Position numbers and translations under genes: made by a program | Assembly (NCBI RefSeq): GCF_032854445.1 | Contig: NC_088303.1 | Location: 33,647,265-33,711,264, forward strand | Length of the DNA stretch: 64,000 nt | Direction: 5' to 3' | DNA from: Liolophura sinensis | Lineage: Eukaryota > Mollusca > Polyplacophora > Chitonida > Chitonidae | The notes under the pieces: model-generated | Told to the model about the DNA's origin: nothing | The model's input: only the letters and a program-made list of their open reading frames with translations | Databases searched by the model: none | Shown: positions 1 through 10,920 of the stretch, in pieces | Position numbering within the stretch: position 1 is the stretch's first letter | Layout: every line of letters begins with the position of its first letter

Positions 1-43
1 TTTGCACAACTCCATTTCTCATCACAAAATACATCGGATTAGC

Positions 44-123
44 CTCTTTCGAAGAGCATTTGAACAATTTTGCCATTGTCGAATTTTTGCCTGATCACTT
101 TGCTAAATAACATTATCTACAGT
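44..123 (+). repeat. 85-bp-class dispersed repeat, copy A
   Basis: This stretch is nearly the same as 549-629, about 505 bp downstream. Both run from CTCTTTCGAAG to ATTATCTACAGT with only a few differences. No coding sense or tRNA-like boxes are visible. It is a local duplication or two copies of an unidentified short element. Confidence 0.75.
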
Positions 124-548
124 GTAGTATGTACCATCACGACTGGTCATTTCTATATTAAAGTTTCAGCTGTCACTAATGTGTCGTTCGGTAGCCCAGA
201 AGACGTCCAATCTGTGGGCGAAGCTCATTTAACTCACCCAGCAATTGTGTTCCTTCGAAGTCAAAGACAAACCCAATGGCGTTATGTACATGTACTACCA
301 TACCACATCATCATTTGTATACAGAAAATGTAAGGTACTTGATACAGTCTGTTCATAAAACTACAATTTAACACTGACCCACATAATTAGGGTGCCAAAA
401 AGATTCGGAACAATGTCAGCAATCGTCGAGCGTTGAAAAAGTTGCAAATGTCTCTGGTTTCTAAGGTGTAAAATCCGTTGCTGGGCAAGCAATTATGACG
501 TCAGCCATGATTTAAACGCCGATACAGCTTTAAACATTGGTCGGGGAG

Positions 549-629
549 CTCTTTCGAAGCGCATTTGAACAATTTTTGCCATTTTCGAATTTTTGCCTGA
601 TCACTTCGCTAAATAACATTATCTACAGT
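549..629 (+). repeat. 85-bp-class dispersed repeat, copy B
   Basis: Second copy of the repeat at 44-123 in the same orientation. The sequence between the two copies does not repeat, so this is not a simple tandem array. Confidence 0.75.
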
Positions 630-2789
630 TTGTTTTAACCGCATGTTGGTGCAGCTATTATAAAACATATTATCCCCCACATTGACTGTAACATTATTTA
701 GGTTTATTGGGGTATATAAACGAAAAAAAAAACGCGTGGTGGAATAAAAGGATGTTAACTAATACTTTCATTCCAAACTGTGAGAAATATTAGGTGATAG
801 TTTTGAGGAAGGGAACGCCGCGGACTCTTAGAGTGCACATTTTATGAATGAGATACTTTGGGCCAATGAAATTGGTGATCGAAGTTCTACCGTTACTAAG
901 CAACGTCACGTGAATAGCGAGCCAAATGACGAGGCAAAATTTACATCTGCGGGTCGTTTCAAGCAGAATTGTGAAAACATTTTCTAAAAACATTTCTAAG
1001 GTGAATTCCGGACGAGAGAGCTTCGGGCACGGAAGATGCAGATGGAGTTGAATTTATTTCATGAGACGCATCTTCTAAGCGCTGTGCATAAAGGACAAGT
1101 GCTGTTGTTGTTGCACGCAAAGAATATGCGGGATGTGACTTCGTCATACCGGTTGCAAAACACGTGTAGTTGAATGGATATCTCAGTATTTCACACATAA
1201 TTTTTATCCAAGAACAACAGTGTGTATTTTTAACATCAGTTGGAAAGTGATTTTGATCAAACTGGCTCGTTTTTGACGAGCACTCGCACTCGGCTATGCA
1301 TATATGCACTCGTTGACCCAGCACGTCTATGCGTGTTTGTGATCAAGCTCATACCGAGGTAGGCACTACTGTTTAGTCTTAATTCATCCTAGACTATCCA
1401 CAGAATTTGTACCGATGCTCCTGTTTATGAATGTGAATATAATACAGACGAAAGCAGATATAGTTATAATGGTCTGCTTTATACTGATGTCGTACATGTA
1501 TCCGTCCAACAACAACAGCAATCAGTCGGTCGAACGTTAGTGTATGTCCTATATGCACGAGAGTACCAGAGGACATTCACATCCCATTTGAGTAAACCTG
1601 ACATTGCTTGGTGGAAAAAAATCTTTTAAAAAACTGGTCATAATTAGATGTATATATGGCTAAAATCAATTATTATGCAGCAGGTGTGGGCCTACTTATG
1701 CATTTATTTGATTGCGTCATACTGTAGAATTTTTGTATTACATATGTGCGACCATGTTTATGGGTGAAGGGAACCGTATAATGCCCGGAGTATACTACTG
1801 GACTTTGCGAATATCTAACGACCCACCTGACCTAAATCTTCAGCCAAGGCAGCAAGAGTTGGGTTTTCGGTCAAGAGTCTGACTATCGCAACTGTTACAC
1901 TAAAAGTAAATATCACTCCAGTACTAACCTTGATCTGATCTGACACAAAGCGTTTAAGATCAAAGCTTTTTATAGGCCAGGACAACAAGTGCGCTCCACA
2001 CATGTGCAGTTGATAATGATACACCGGTTGTTGTTTGTCATAAACAGGGTCAAATAATACAGTCCCCCGATAATCTTTTTTTTATAAATAATAATTCCAA
2101 ACCTTTTAGTGGAAATTTATGTCATACAAAATGTTACGTTCTGAGCCAATCATGTTTCTCCGATTTTCGCCCTTCCTTAACACATGCAGTTCATATCTGA
2201 TGAAGTGAATTTGATTGATCAGTTCGATGACACTGACATCCGGTTAGTCACAAGTAACTCGCGGGCGAAAATAATCGCTCAAAATACTTTCAAATATAAT
2301 AATTTATATAATCACAGTAACTTAAATCGACATATCTACATGTACTTCTGCCATAGTTTTAAAATATTGAGGAAACTTTAGCCCCAGATTTCCTATCTGA
2401 AGCAGTTGCCATAACAGTTTGTCACGGCATTTGAGACAAAGACATCACTGGTCAAATACGTCTTCCTGGCAATGTTTGCACTAACGCATTTCCCTACCCT
2501 TTCCGTGGGTCGTTTTACAGTAATCACAACGTCGATCGGTTCTTTCAAGGGCCGATGTAATGCTAAAAATGATCCGTGTTCAAAGTGACCCGCTGCATCG
2601 CCATCCTCGACCTATTTGACATGGCCACTTAGCTACATAGGTTTATAAATTGATCGCTCTCTGGCGTTGGGTTAGGACTATCCCGACATTTTTTCACATC
2701 CAACATCAGAGAAGTCTATGAGGGATCCTTTTCGTACCATCGTCCTAAAAGATTCACGGAAATTACAGGTCGTAACAGGCCGTCTGCTC
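630..2789. other. No gene recognised
   Basis: AT-rich sequence with only short chance ORFs. I found no exon with matching splice sites, no tRNA and no SINE core here. The side downstream of the vanin-like exon (below 2790, minus strand) shows no further piece of that protein. Confidence 0.5.
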
Positions 2790-3299
2790 TCAGTGTTTGT
2801 AAGTTTGTAACACAGTGTCAACATTGTGCTTCTCAATGAGGTCTACACTCGGAGAGCGGAACAGTATGTCAAAACAAGTGAACAAGCCGAATCGACCGAA
2901 CTGCGTGTCGAAAAAAATCTCCTCGGCAATAGTGGGCTGGTCAAACTGGGGCTCACCAAATAAATTATACTTATGATATCTAGCCACCAATGTCCCTTCA
3001 GGAGAGTAAACCACATCAGTATTGTACTGGTAACGCCCATCATCCGGGCACCTCGGGTCCGCTGTCTTGTTGCAGAACTTACGGTCACCGATATTGGCCA
3101 CGATGTAAATGCTGTTGTTCTTAGCCATGCAGCTAAGGCGCCATTGGACGTCCGTATTAGGATACTTGTGAGGTTCTTCACAAGGGTTCCAAGTTTCCTC
3201 CTGTGGGTCTGGAATGTATTCTAGGAAAGGTTCTATCTTCCGTTGGGTCATCACCATTCCATAAACCCCATCCTCTGGAAAAACAATGATGTCTGCATC
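2790..3299 (-). pseudogene. Vanin/biotinidase-like carbon-nitrogen hydrolase, single exon fragment
   Basis: A 169-codon open frame begins directly after a splice acceptor (TTGTTTCAG, minus strand, ending at 3300). It reads like the catalytic part of a vanin/biotinidase (pantetheinase) of the nitrilase superfamily. All three expected catalytic positions are visible: Glu in VFPEDG, Lys in YHKYNLFGE and Cys in FTCFDILF. In the family this Cys-Glu-Lys triad hydrolyses amides such as pantetheine or biocytin, usually in secreted or GPI-anchored enzymes. Family resemblance stops just after 'NVDTV', where a stop follows within a few codons and no convincing splice donor is seen. No leader exon or C-terminal exons were found. 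It is either one exon of a gene whose other exons I missed, or a truncated pseudogene. The exon start is in register with the 73-bp array next to it. Confidence 0.65.
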
Positions 3300-3800
3300 C
3301 TGAAACAAGATCAAGGTAGCGTCACTTTTATCGGATAAACTAAAGTCTGTGGGAGGGCAATGGTATCCGCACCCTGGAACAACATCAGTTTAGTGTCACC
3401 ACAATGCTAAAACGCCGTCCGGTGGGAAAACAGTGGTATCCGCACCCTGAAACAAGATCAGTTTAGTGTCACCACAATGCTAAAACGCCGTCCAGTGGAA
3501 AAACGATGGTATCCGCACCCTGAATCAAGATCAGTTTAGTGTCACCACGATGCTAAAACGCCGTCCGGTGGAAAAACAATGGTATCCGCACCCTGAAACA
3601 AGATCAGTTTAGTGTCAACACAATGCTAAAACGCCGTCCGGTGGAAAAACAGTGGTATTCGCACCCTGAAACAAGATCAGTTTAGTGTCACCACAATGCT
3701 AAAACGCCGTCCGGTGCAAAAACAGTGGTATCCGCACCCTGAAACAAGATTGACATAGCGTCGTCATCATGCTGTACACTGTATTTTCAAGAATAACAAT
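3300..3800 (-). repeat. 73-bp tandem array copied from the vanin-like exon's 5' boundary
   Basis: The block TGGTATCCGCACCCTG recurs at 3361, 3434, 3507, 3580, 3653 and 3726, exactly 73 bp apart. The true exon boundary (3288) is in the same register. On the minus strand each unit holds a splice acceptor (TTGTTTCAG) followed by about 17 codons like the exon start, reading GADTIVFPPDGVLALW and then TGA. The catalytic Glu of the real exon is Pro in these copies. No unit has an obvious donor. Confidence 0.9.
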
Positions 3801-4030
3801 GATGTATACGCTCTATGACAAGATAAAGGCGGTGTCATCTCCATTCTTTAAACTCCATCCTCTGGAAACTCAATGACCCCTGAAACAATGCTAAAACTGC
3901 GTCATCATCAATCATGTTATAAACGCCAAACTCTGGAACAACCATCTTACAAGACCAACGCAGTGTCATCACAGTACTGAAAATGTTGTCCTCTAGAAAC
4001 ACAATCATGTCTTTTCCTTGAAACAATGTG
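3801..4030 (-). repeat. Degenerate outer units of the 73-bp array
   Basis: Beyond the regular array there are weaker versions of the same unit, for example around 3870-3885 and 3990-4025. There the minus strand reads TTGTTTCAAG followed by codons like MIVFLEDNIF. They have indels and mutated acceptors, so they look older than the exact 73-bp units. Confidence 0.6.
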
Positions 4031-4636
4031 AATGTGAGATTTATTTTTTCTGTATAATAAAATACATAACCGTAAATTCCAAATTGGTTAACATGTTGGC
4101 TGCAAAATGTTTAAAGGACCTGGTATGGTAAGGCGGGGAATCGGCCCCAGTGCACGAAACTGTACTCTTCAAGATGCAAAACTGACTATATAGCTGAGAC
4201 TACAGCTGCTCACAACACACACAGCTTACAACACACTCGTAAGGCTGCTTCTTTTTTCAGTTCTGTTTTACTCTCATTTTCCTGTTATGTGGCAAGCATG
4301 CGACTTTTAAAGCTCCAAACATAATCTGAGCAATGTATAGATCATCAAATCGAAAAATGCTAGCCTGCTCCAGTAACACTGAAATATCTTTTCTTTTCGC
4401 ATTAGACACCGTGGAGTCTGGAAAAATCACTGTACCACAAATGTAACTTTCTGAAAAATGCTTGAGTATGCAGTTATGTACCAATCAATTAAATACATGT
4501 GTTCAAACAAATGTGTTCGTGCATAGTTAGTTTATCTCTGTCTGTCCACAGGTAATTTATACCGGCCTATCCTCCCTGGCTGTATCATGAGGTACTATTG
4601 CACTCGTGTTCATCCTTCTTTTCTCCTTGAGATAGG

Positions 4637-4665
4637 ATTCACCACCAGTATAACTGGTGGTGAAT
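4637..4665. repeat. Perfect 13-bp hairpin palindrome
   Basis: ATTCACCACCAGT and ACTGGTGGTGAAT form a perfect 13-bp stem around a 3-base loop (ATA). The direct repeat AACACGCGTAT/AACACGCGTAA follows. Partly matching GATAGGAT and ATCCTAT lie outside, giving a nested inverted structure. No gene is attached. Confidence 0.8.
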
Positions 4666-4995
4666 AACACGCGTATAACACGCGTAACTATCCTATTAGA
4701 TGAACATCTCCACACCTACACCTATATCCATCTTTAACTTCTACTAGCATGCCCAGCAATCTAAGGATCCATGATATACTGTGATTTAGCTGTCTTTTAG
4801 TACTATGCATTGCACTTTTATGTCATTTGTGCACTCTTATTGTCCACTTTCAGCCTTCGAGATTGTGTTCTATATTTGTCGACTATTTCCTTGTTTCCGA
4901 GATATCAATCGAAAGGCCATCAGTATTGTCTTGGTGAAATTATCTACATTTGACGAGTCAATCAGCAGCATAACTGTTTACCTCCCTGTCACCAG

Positions 4996-5054
4996 TCAAA
5001 CACCTCTTTACTGAGGCCCTTGTGAGTGTTATCACCTAAGCCTGAGGTGTTTGA
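4996..5054. repeat. 11-bp inverted repeat beside the tandem array
   Basis: TCAAACACCTC (4996-5006) and GAGGTGTTTGA (5044-5054) are perfect inverted arms 37 bp apart. They end about 38 bp before the first 6.58-kb unit. A link with the array boundary is only a possibility. Confidence 0.6.
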
Positions 5055-5689
5055 TCGCGGTTATACACCTGGTAAGCGGTTTCATATCAGACCCGTTTTA
5101 TGCTATATAGACATGTATTTCAGGATACAATTACAAGTGCTTTGCATATACTATTTTAATCTTCGGTGCATGCATAGATGCATGGGTAACCCCGTGTCAC
5201 ATTTCACATCACTCGTCATCTATGCTCACCATGACAACCTGATAACCAGTTTTATACACTGCATGGAAATATGTACATCTTCCTGATCAGAACTCAAATT
5301 CACATAATTGTACATCTGAAATAGCACATAGTTTTATCTTCAGTATTTAATAATACATCAGTGTATCCATCAAAATCCATGAAGTGCATACTTTCCCTGA
5401 GTGTTTCTCATTAAAATGACACAAATACTTCAAATGAATAGGTGTTCACGAAATATTATCTTCACCTAAACTCATGTTAGAGACTGGGTTGTATATAGCT
5501 GTAAGCGCTTGTCCACACGATGGTCAGTAGGACCTGCTATGTCTGTCAGGTGTTTTTGTTTCCTAGACTCTATCCGATATGAGTCAATATCCGCAGTTCT
5601 CACGGAATTGCTGGAAATGACATTACATATTCATATACATGTATGGGTCTGGCGATTAAGGCCCTGACCAAATTAATGAGTGAGGCCGC

Positions 5690-6195
5690 TTCGGTGGCTA
5701 AATGCTTACAGGGTTAGTCTGGAAATTCAAAGACCCCTGGATCAAACACGGGTCGGGTCATACCAAAGACTTTCAAACTGGTACTCACTGCCGCCTCGCT
5801 TGGCGCAGAGCACTGAGAGGTTAAAGCAACAAAATTGATTGGTTGGCCCGGTGTCAGTGTAATATGATTGTGTGTGGTGTCGCGGCTGGTGTTTTCGGCA
5901 CGATATTTCAGTGCTAGCAGTACTTTGGCTGCTTGCCAGAAGAAGAAACAGTATATGTACCCAGCAGGGCGCAATGACTCGGGAGCATCTCTCCAATGCG
6001 GTCGCTGTGAATTCAAGTCCAACTCATGCTGGCTTGATCTCCGGCCGTAAGTGGATAGGTGTGACAGCAACGTGCGGATGGTTGTGGGTTCCCCTGGGCT
6101 CTGCCCGCTTTCCTTCTATCAAAATGCTGGTTGCAGTCGTATAAGAGAAATATTCTCAGTATGGCGTAAAACACCAATGAAATAAATGAAGAAAT
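5690..6195 (+). mobile_element. Two adjoining SINE-like segments in unit 1
   Basis: The first segment (about 5690-5960) contains CTGGATCAAACACGGGTCGGGTCATACCAAAGAC and is related to 45240-45475. The second (about 5965-6195) is the common SINE, with a degenerate tRNA-like head region, GTTGTGGGTTCCCCTGGGCTCTGCCC, and the tail TATGGCGTAAAACACCAATGAAAT. Copies lie at about 12272-12777, 18856-19361 and 25446-25951. ORFs of 60-118 codons here lie wholly within the repeats and are not genes. Confidence 0.75.
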
Positions 6196-6535
6196 CAGAT
6201 AAGTGAAAAATTCTTCAATACAGCATGAAACATAATCAAATATGTATAATATACAAAAAAATCTCGAATAATTTTTCCATACTAAAATTCACTGAATGTA
6301 AATACATCTCTATCCCCAAAGTGTAATCTGGTTCCGAGCTGAATATCGCCAATCCATCAACGAAATATTCAATCAATCTATCTAAATGTAGAGTTCAGTA
6401 AAAACATTTTTATTAAGTACGAACACAGCAGATAGAAACAGATGGAAGAGTGTTTACTTGTAAGAGTGTATACACATGCACGGTGATTCAAATGCGGCTT
6501 TCGATTCCCTTTACCCATACATGAGATTGGTAGCC

Positions 6536-6665
6536 TCCGTGGCCGAGTGGTGTAGCAAACAAGGACGGCGCAATGACCAAGAAGCTCCTACCAATGCGAT
6601 CGCTGTGAGTTCAAGTCCAGCTCATGCTTGGCTTCCTCTCCCTCCGTAAATGTAATATAAATAGA
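6536..6665 (+). mobile_element. SINE 5' half (tRNA-like head) in unit 1
   Basis: The sequence starts GCCTCCGTGGCCGAGTGGTGTAGC, a box A-like stretch, and continues through GTGAGTTCAAGTCCAGCTC, which is box B-like. It then leaves the SINE consensus after CCTCCGTAAATG. The 3' half is missing. Copies start at about 13128, 19705 and 26289. Confidence 0.7.
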
Positions 6666-7364
6666 TCTATACCCAACAAACTGGGATTTTCTTCTGAGCT
6701 GAATATCGCCAGTCAATGAACCAACAAATCAATCTGTTTATCTATATATACAGCTGGCGGAAAGAAAAATTACCACAGGCAGTCATTTCTTGACAGCAAC
6801 GTAACGAGTTTATTTGTAAAGGATAAAGAAAGTACAACGAAACCTTAGGTAAAGTGTATATATATCTGTGTGGCCAGATGCTGAGTACTCCTGAATGTTG
6901 TGCATCCCAGGGCCAGTGACGATTGTACACGAATCCGGCTCGTTATCAACCCGAAAGGGTTTCCTATGTCGGAAAAATGTTCTACATTGCACACGGTGTT
7001 ATTCGAAAAACCAACCATACAAGTTCGTCTTAAAGCCGCAATATCCCAGTGCCAGCTTTTTATCTGTATCGAAACGAATAGAAAGGTGTAAAATTTAGCA
7101 ATAGTATTGATTTGTTTTTTGCAGAAGAAATTTAGCATGGTGACAAGCTGGTATGGTCAGCGGCTGGTTAATGGGAAGGGTATGGACTGTGAAAATAAAT
7201 TACTAGCTCGAAAAATGTACAATCCTTAAAATGTTTTTCGAGAAGAGGTTAACTATTTAGAAAAGTAATTTTTGTGCTCTAAACTGTGAAATTTTGCTGA
7301 AGATTGTGGCTATCGAAAGTTTACCTGTTGATACATACACCCTTCCCAGTAAACGGCCAATGGC

Positions 7365-10300
7365 TTAAGGGTCCCAGCGTGAACCGTACAGGACGTTAGT
7401 ACCCTGTTCGGTACAAACCACGCCCCTGTAGGTTACCTGGTAACACCAATAAGCCACCTCCCGAAGGCGGCCGCGTGCTGGACCCAGACGCTGCACATCG
7501 ATGTTGATGCCTTGTCTTGGGTCCAGCACCACATCAACCCGGATGTCCTGGGACCGGACTCCCAGAAACTCCGGGTTCCCATGCGTGTCGACCCTGGACG
7601 ACCAGGCCAGTGCTGACGCCGGAATCTTCAGCGTCTGGAACGTGGCCGCCAGGACAAGCCGGATCGCCTCAAACGTCCTGGCCACTGGCCCCAACAGAAT
7701 TTGGTGGAGTCGCTCCCTTCTTGAGTTTACCTTAAAACAGAAAAAAATATTGCAAAATAACAAAATATGCCTTTACCGTCGATCAGCGAATTATTTTTGT
7801 ATTGACTAAACATGTATAACCCGTGTATAAAGCGAAGTGTATATATTGTTATCCATTAAACTATTCAATTATATGACAATTACAATTATGTCATTTTGCA
7901 AGGAATTTTGCTGTATATTTTTATGTTTAAAATATATCACAGCTTTTCATGTCATTTATTTCAAATATGCAAAGCGGGATTTAAACTAATGGAATCTAAT
8001 CTGCAACCACTAACTGTTTTGGATGCCATGTAGTTGTTTGCATGTGGTTGTATACCACCATGGGGTACAATATATACTACAGTAAGGGTCAACTTATTTC
8101 TTACATGATTGATAAATATTTTCCCATCGATGGGAGGTGGTCTGGGCAACATAGCCCTGCAGAAGTTACTGTTGTTGTTGTTCCAACATGGACCTGCAAG
8201 ATATAGATAACCTAGTTAAAAGATTTGTGAATTAAATATATGTGAATTTAAGTAAAACAGTAGCCAATGAATATTATTGTATGCCTACATTTCTAAAGCG
8301 ACGTTAATGGATGCCAATACAGTCAAATCTAAAAGATGCTTATGATGCGTGAAGTCGCCAAGAAGAACTTACGTTTTCTTGGCAGCACTTCTTGCCACTC
8401 GGAGATGCGCTTTCCTGGAATAGAAAATATATATGTAGGCCTAAGTGTATGATAAAGCTCTGATCTGTCACTAGCATATGAATAGCTATACATTTGGTAA
8501 GCTTTCCCAGACAGATTTAATTGAACAAAAAAAAATCACAAGACAAATATGACAATTTATTTTCGGTTTTACTTTGTTACTTTAGAAATACATGTTTTGG
8601 GACACTTCCTTGGCTCAGAGGATTAAAATTTTAAAAGATTTCCTGAGACTGTCGGTCTTCTGAGCAATTAGGTCGGAGGTTCAAATCCAGTTATTTCCAC
8701 TTAGAGCATGCTGTTTAGAGCAGAAGCTTTACAACATGCCTGGAGAAGGGCAGTTCTCCGGGCACATCCGTTTCCACCACACATAAACCCAAAAGCCGCC
8801 ATATGATGAAAAATTCATCAGTGCGGTGTTAAAAAAACAAATAAACAAGAAAAATTGCCACTTACGTTTGCCTTTCTTTCCTCGAAGTGATAGTACTTTT
8901 GAATATCTTCTTCGTAATGTTTTTTCTGAAAAAGAAATCAGATAAATGTGCCTTTTTTAATATCTTTAACTCAATTTAACAAAGGGTATACAGGGGTAGC
9001 TAATTATCAATATATAATGGACATGGACACTAATCCTTTAAAACAATTCCAAAAGCAATGTGATGGGAGGAAACTAACAGAGCCCGGGGAAAATCTTGGC
9101 AATCCGGAAGTTGCTGTCAGACCTTCTCACGCACCACTGGAAAGGAGTGTGGTTCATGCTTACTCTCAAATACCCTTGGAACCATATGGTAGAAATATAT
9201 ATGCAATGCATGTGAATGAAAGACGATTTTTCCTTCCGAAGTATACCTTTTCCCTGTTTCAGCTGCAGAAAAGCATACAGATACCAAGCCAGGGTCAACA
9301 TGGCGAATGCTGGATCAAAATAACCTGAAATAAAGAAGGCAGACAATTTCAAAATTTATGCCTCTTTTTGCTGACATTAAATCTGATTCTTTCTTACTTT
9401 CATGATGTATAATGTAGAACATTTATTTCTGTTTAAATATATTTTTTAAATTCTGTATAGCTGTATGTGTTAAATTAATTGATTCCTGTTCTTCTGATTC
9501 TTGAAATGACTTGTAATAATTTTCATGAATTTCATGAATTTCAGATTTGTTTTCAGACAACAATATAGATAAAGTCTGGAAATTTCTATTAACAAAAAAT
9601 TCAGGCGATGCAAGATAAATACTGCATCCCTTACCTTGTATACTTGTAAGGCTGCACAATGGCGCCCACCACGCTGGTACAGTAGGGTTTTTCATCCTGA
9701 GAACAACCAGAAGTTTTGTGAAGAGAGATTCAAAAATCCCTTCCTGGTAACACCTATATTAGGACAAAAACAAAATAAAGTACTGAGAAAGCTTATGTTA
9801 AATAAAAGAATAAATGAAAAGGTACTATCAAAAGAAGAGTATGGTTTGAAGGAAACTAAAGAAAGATAAGCCAAAAAAGTATTCGGCATTTCTTAATGAC
9901 CCCTGTATTTTATGCATATTTTCCATCAGTGGTCGGGAATATTCGGAAAGGACGTCATCGATGAACATACTAGGAACAACAAGCTTGGTAAAACTACCCC
10001 CCCCCAAGTTGGGCTCTCTCCCTGACCCCAACAAATTTGTTCCGGTGTCACTTTTGATGTCATCACCACTTAATTAATTTTCGGACTGACCACTGGGCTT
10101 GAGGAAAACTGTAGCTTTCATTTTTGTGCCCAAAAAATAAAGGTAAGAAGCTTATTTTCTGTAATTTTATAGATCAGGCCACATTATATACTGGTAATTT
10201 AGAAATACAAACCAAGCGTTTTATGGATCATTTCAGCTGTTATGATTTCAGACAACACGGTCATTCTTAATCTTTATTTGTTTTTTAGTTATTTATTTGA

Positions 10301-10828
10301 TTGGGCGTTTTTTAACGTCATATTCAAGAATTTTTAACTTAAACCGGATTGCGGTAAGGTTGATGGGTGAAGGAAATAGGACCAATGACCTTTGGCAAGC
10401 TACTGACGAGCTTTCCCACATGTGACAGTCGATTCTTTGGTTCTTGTCGCGTTAGATTTTGAATTATCGTATCCTCACGATGTCTGAAGTGGCGCGTTTA
10501 ACTTTTAAAGTTTGAGCTTGAATCTTTGAGGATGAACTGAAGGAGATCGTATCATGTCTTTAGCAAAATGTAAGATATTGGCGTTAAAGACAAGTTGATC
10601 AATCCATATGGCACAAATTATGTCCGACCCGACCAAGATTCAAAGATGAATGAAATTGCTATGGTTTGTTCGTATAGATGCCATGGTTGGCGAAGATAAC
10701 TTCTATTAGAAGCAGGTAATACTTGAATTATGTACTTACTCATTTTTAAGAAAGATAAGGGTTGTGTCTGCGACCCACTTCAAACCAATAAGTAACAAAA
10801 GTATCGGCAATGCTCTGACGCTCTTCAT
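7365..10828 (-). CDS. Unknown leader-bearing protein, tandem gene copy 1 (7 exons, 261 aa)
   Basis: I recognise no family. Exons (minus strand, in order): 10740-10828, 9635-9696, 9247-9324, 8866-8925, 8373-8414, 8105-8193, 7365-7730. Every junction is GT-AG (first donor GTAAGT) and all phases join, giving 786 nt with one stop at the end. Residues 1-22 look like a signal peptide (MKS...PILLLLIGLKW). A second hydrophobic stretch covers about 56-72. A polybasic run (RGKKGKRKR, 91-99) and RKR (109-111) flank a short segment and precede a Cys113-Cys122 loop containing NNNN. A proline patch follows. The last exon (141-261) is GC-rich with GC-ending codons and has Cys236 and Cys246. I infer a secreted or membrane-anchored product, possibly cut at the basic sites. 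The start is the first ATG of the leader exon; CRE-like sites lie 51-92 bp upstream. Short exons are less certain than exon 7. Confidence 0.72.
8598..8850 (+). mobile_element. Second tRNA-type SINE-like repeat in unit 1, inside a gene intron
   Basis: A head resembling a degenerate tRNA (CCTTGGCTCAGAGG, then GGTTCAAATCC at 8679-8689) is followed by a body ending GTGCGGTGTTAAAAAAACAAATAAAC. It sits in the intron between coding exons 4 and 5. Copies are at about 15184-15435, 21778-22025 and 28358-28605. Confidence 0.6.
10285..10385 (-). mobile_element. SINE tail remnant in unit 1, inside the first intron
   Basis: TTATTTGATTGGGCGTTTTTTAACGTCATATTCAAGAATTTT is the reverse complement of the common SINE's 3' core and A-rich tail. 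It is degraded beyond that. Equivalent copies occur in units 2 to 4 (about 16875, 23464 and 30052). Confidence 0.65.
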
Positions 10829-10878
10829 CCTTGACGGAATACTGGCAAGTTAACATCAACTCTGGAATTTTGTGATTG

Positions 10879-10920
10879 TTACGTCACTATGGTAAGACGT
10901 CATAGTTTCCCGTGACGTCA
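10879..10920 (-). promoter_or_regulatory. CRE-like cluster upstream of gene copy 1
   Basis: Three CREB/ATF-type motifs lie within 42 bp: TTACGTCA (10879-10886), GACGTCA (10896-10902) and a full palindromic TGACGTCA (10913-10920). They sit 51-92 bp before the proposed ATG, where a proximal promoter or 5' UTR is expected. cAMP or stress control is an inference. Confidence 0.55.

Noticed and set aside
3300-3800. CRISPR-like array
   Set aside because: The 73-bp units are contiguous with no unique spacers, and the context is a eukaryotic genome.
5714-6144. ORFs of 60-118 codons repeated in every tandem unit
   Set aside because: They lie inside SINE-like repeats, overlap each other on both strands and include SINE head and core sequence. 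The repetition comes from the array, not from coding constraint.
6536-6610. Possible tRNA gene
   Set aside because: Box A and B are degenerate, no cloverleaf forms, and the sequence continues as SINE body.
7501-7809. Plus-strand ORFs of 102 and 72 codons opposite gene exon 7
   Set aside because: High GC content opens several frames here. Splice sites, phase and GC-ending codons favour the minus strand.
9635-9696. Alternative frame of exon 2 starting DEKPYCTSVVGAIV
   Set aside because: It looks protein-like, but joining it to exon 3 gives an immediate stop. Only the other frame connects through to exon 7.
10740-10849. Alternative frame of exon 1 reading YSVKDEERQSIADTFV
   Set aside because: It meets a stop before the strong GTAAGT donor. 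The leader frame crosses that donor and joins exon 2 in phase.
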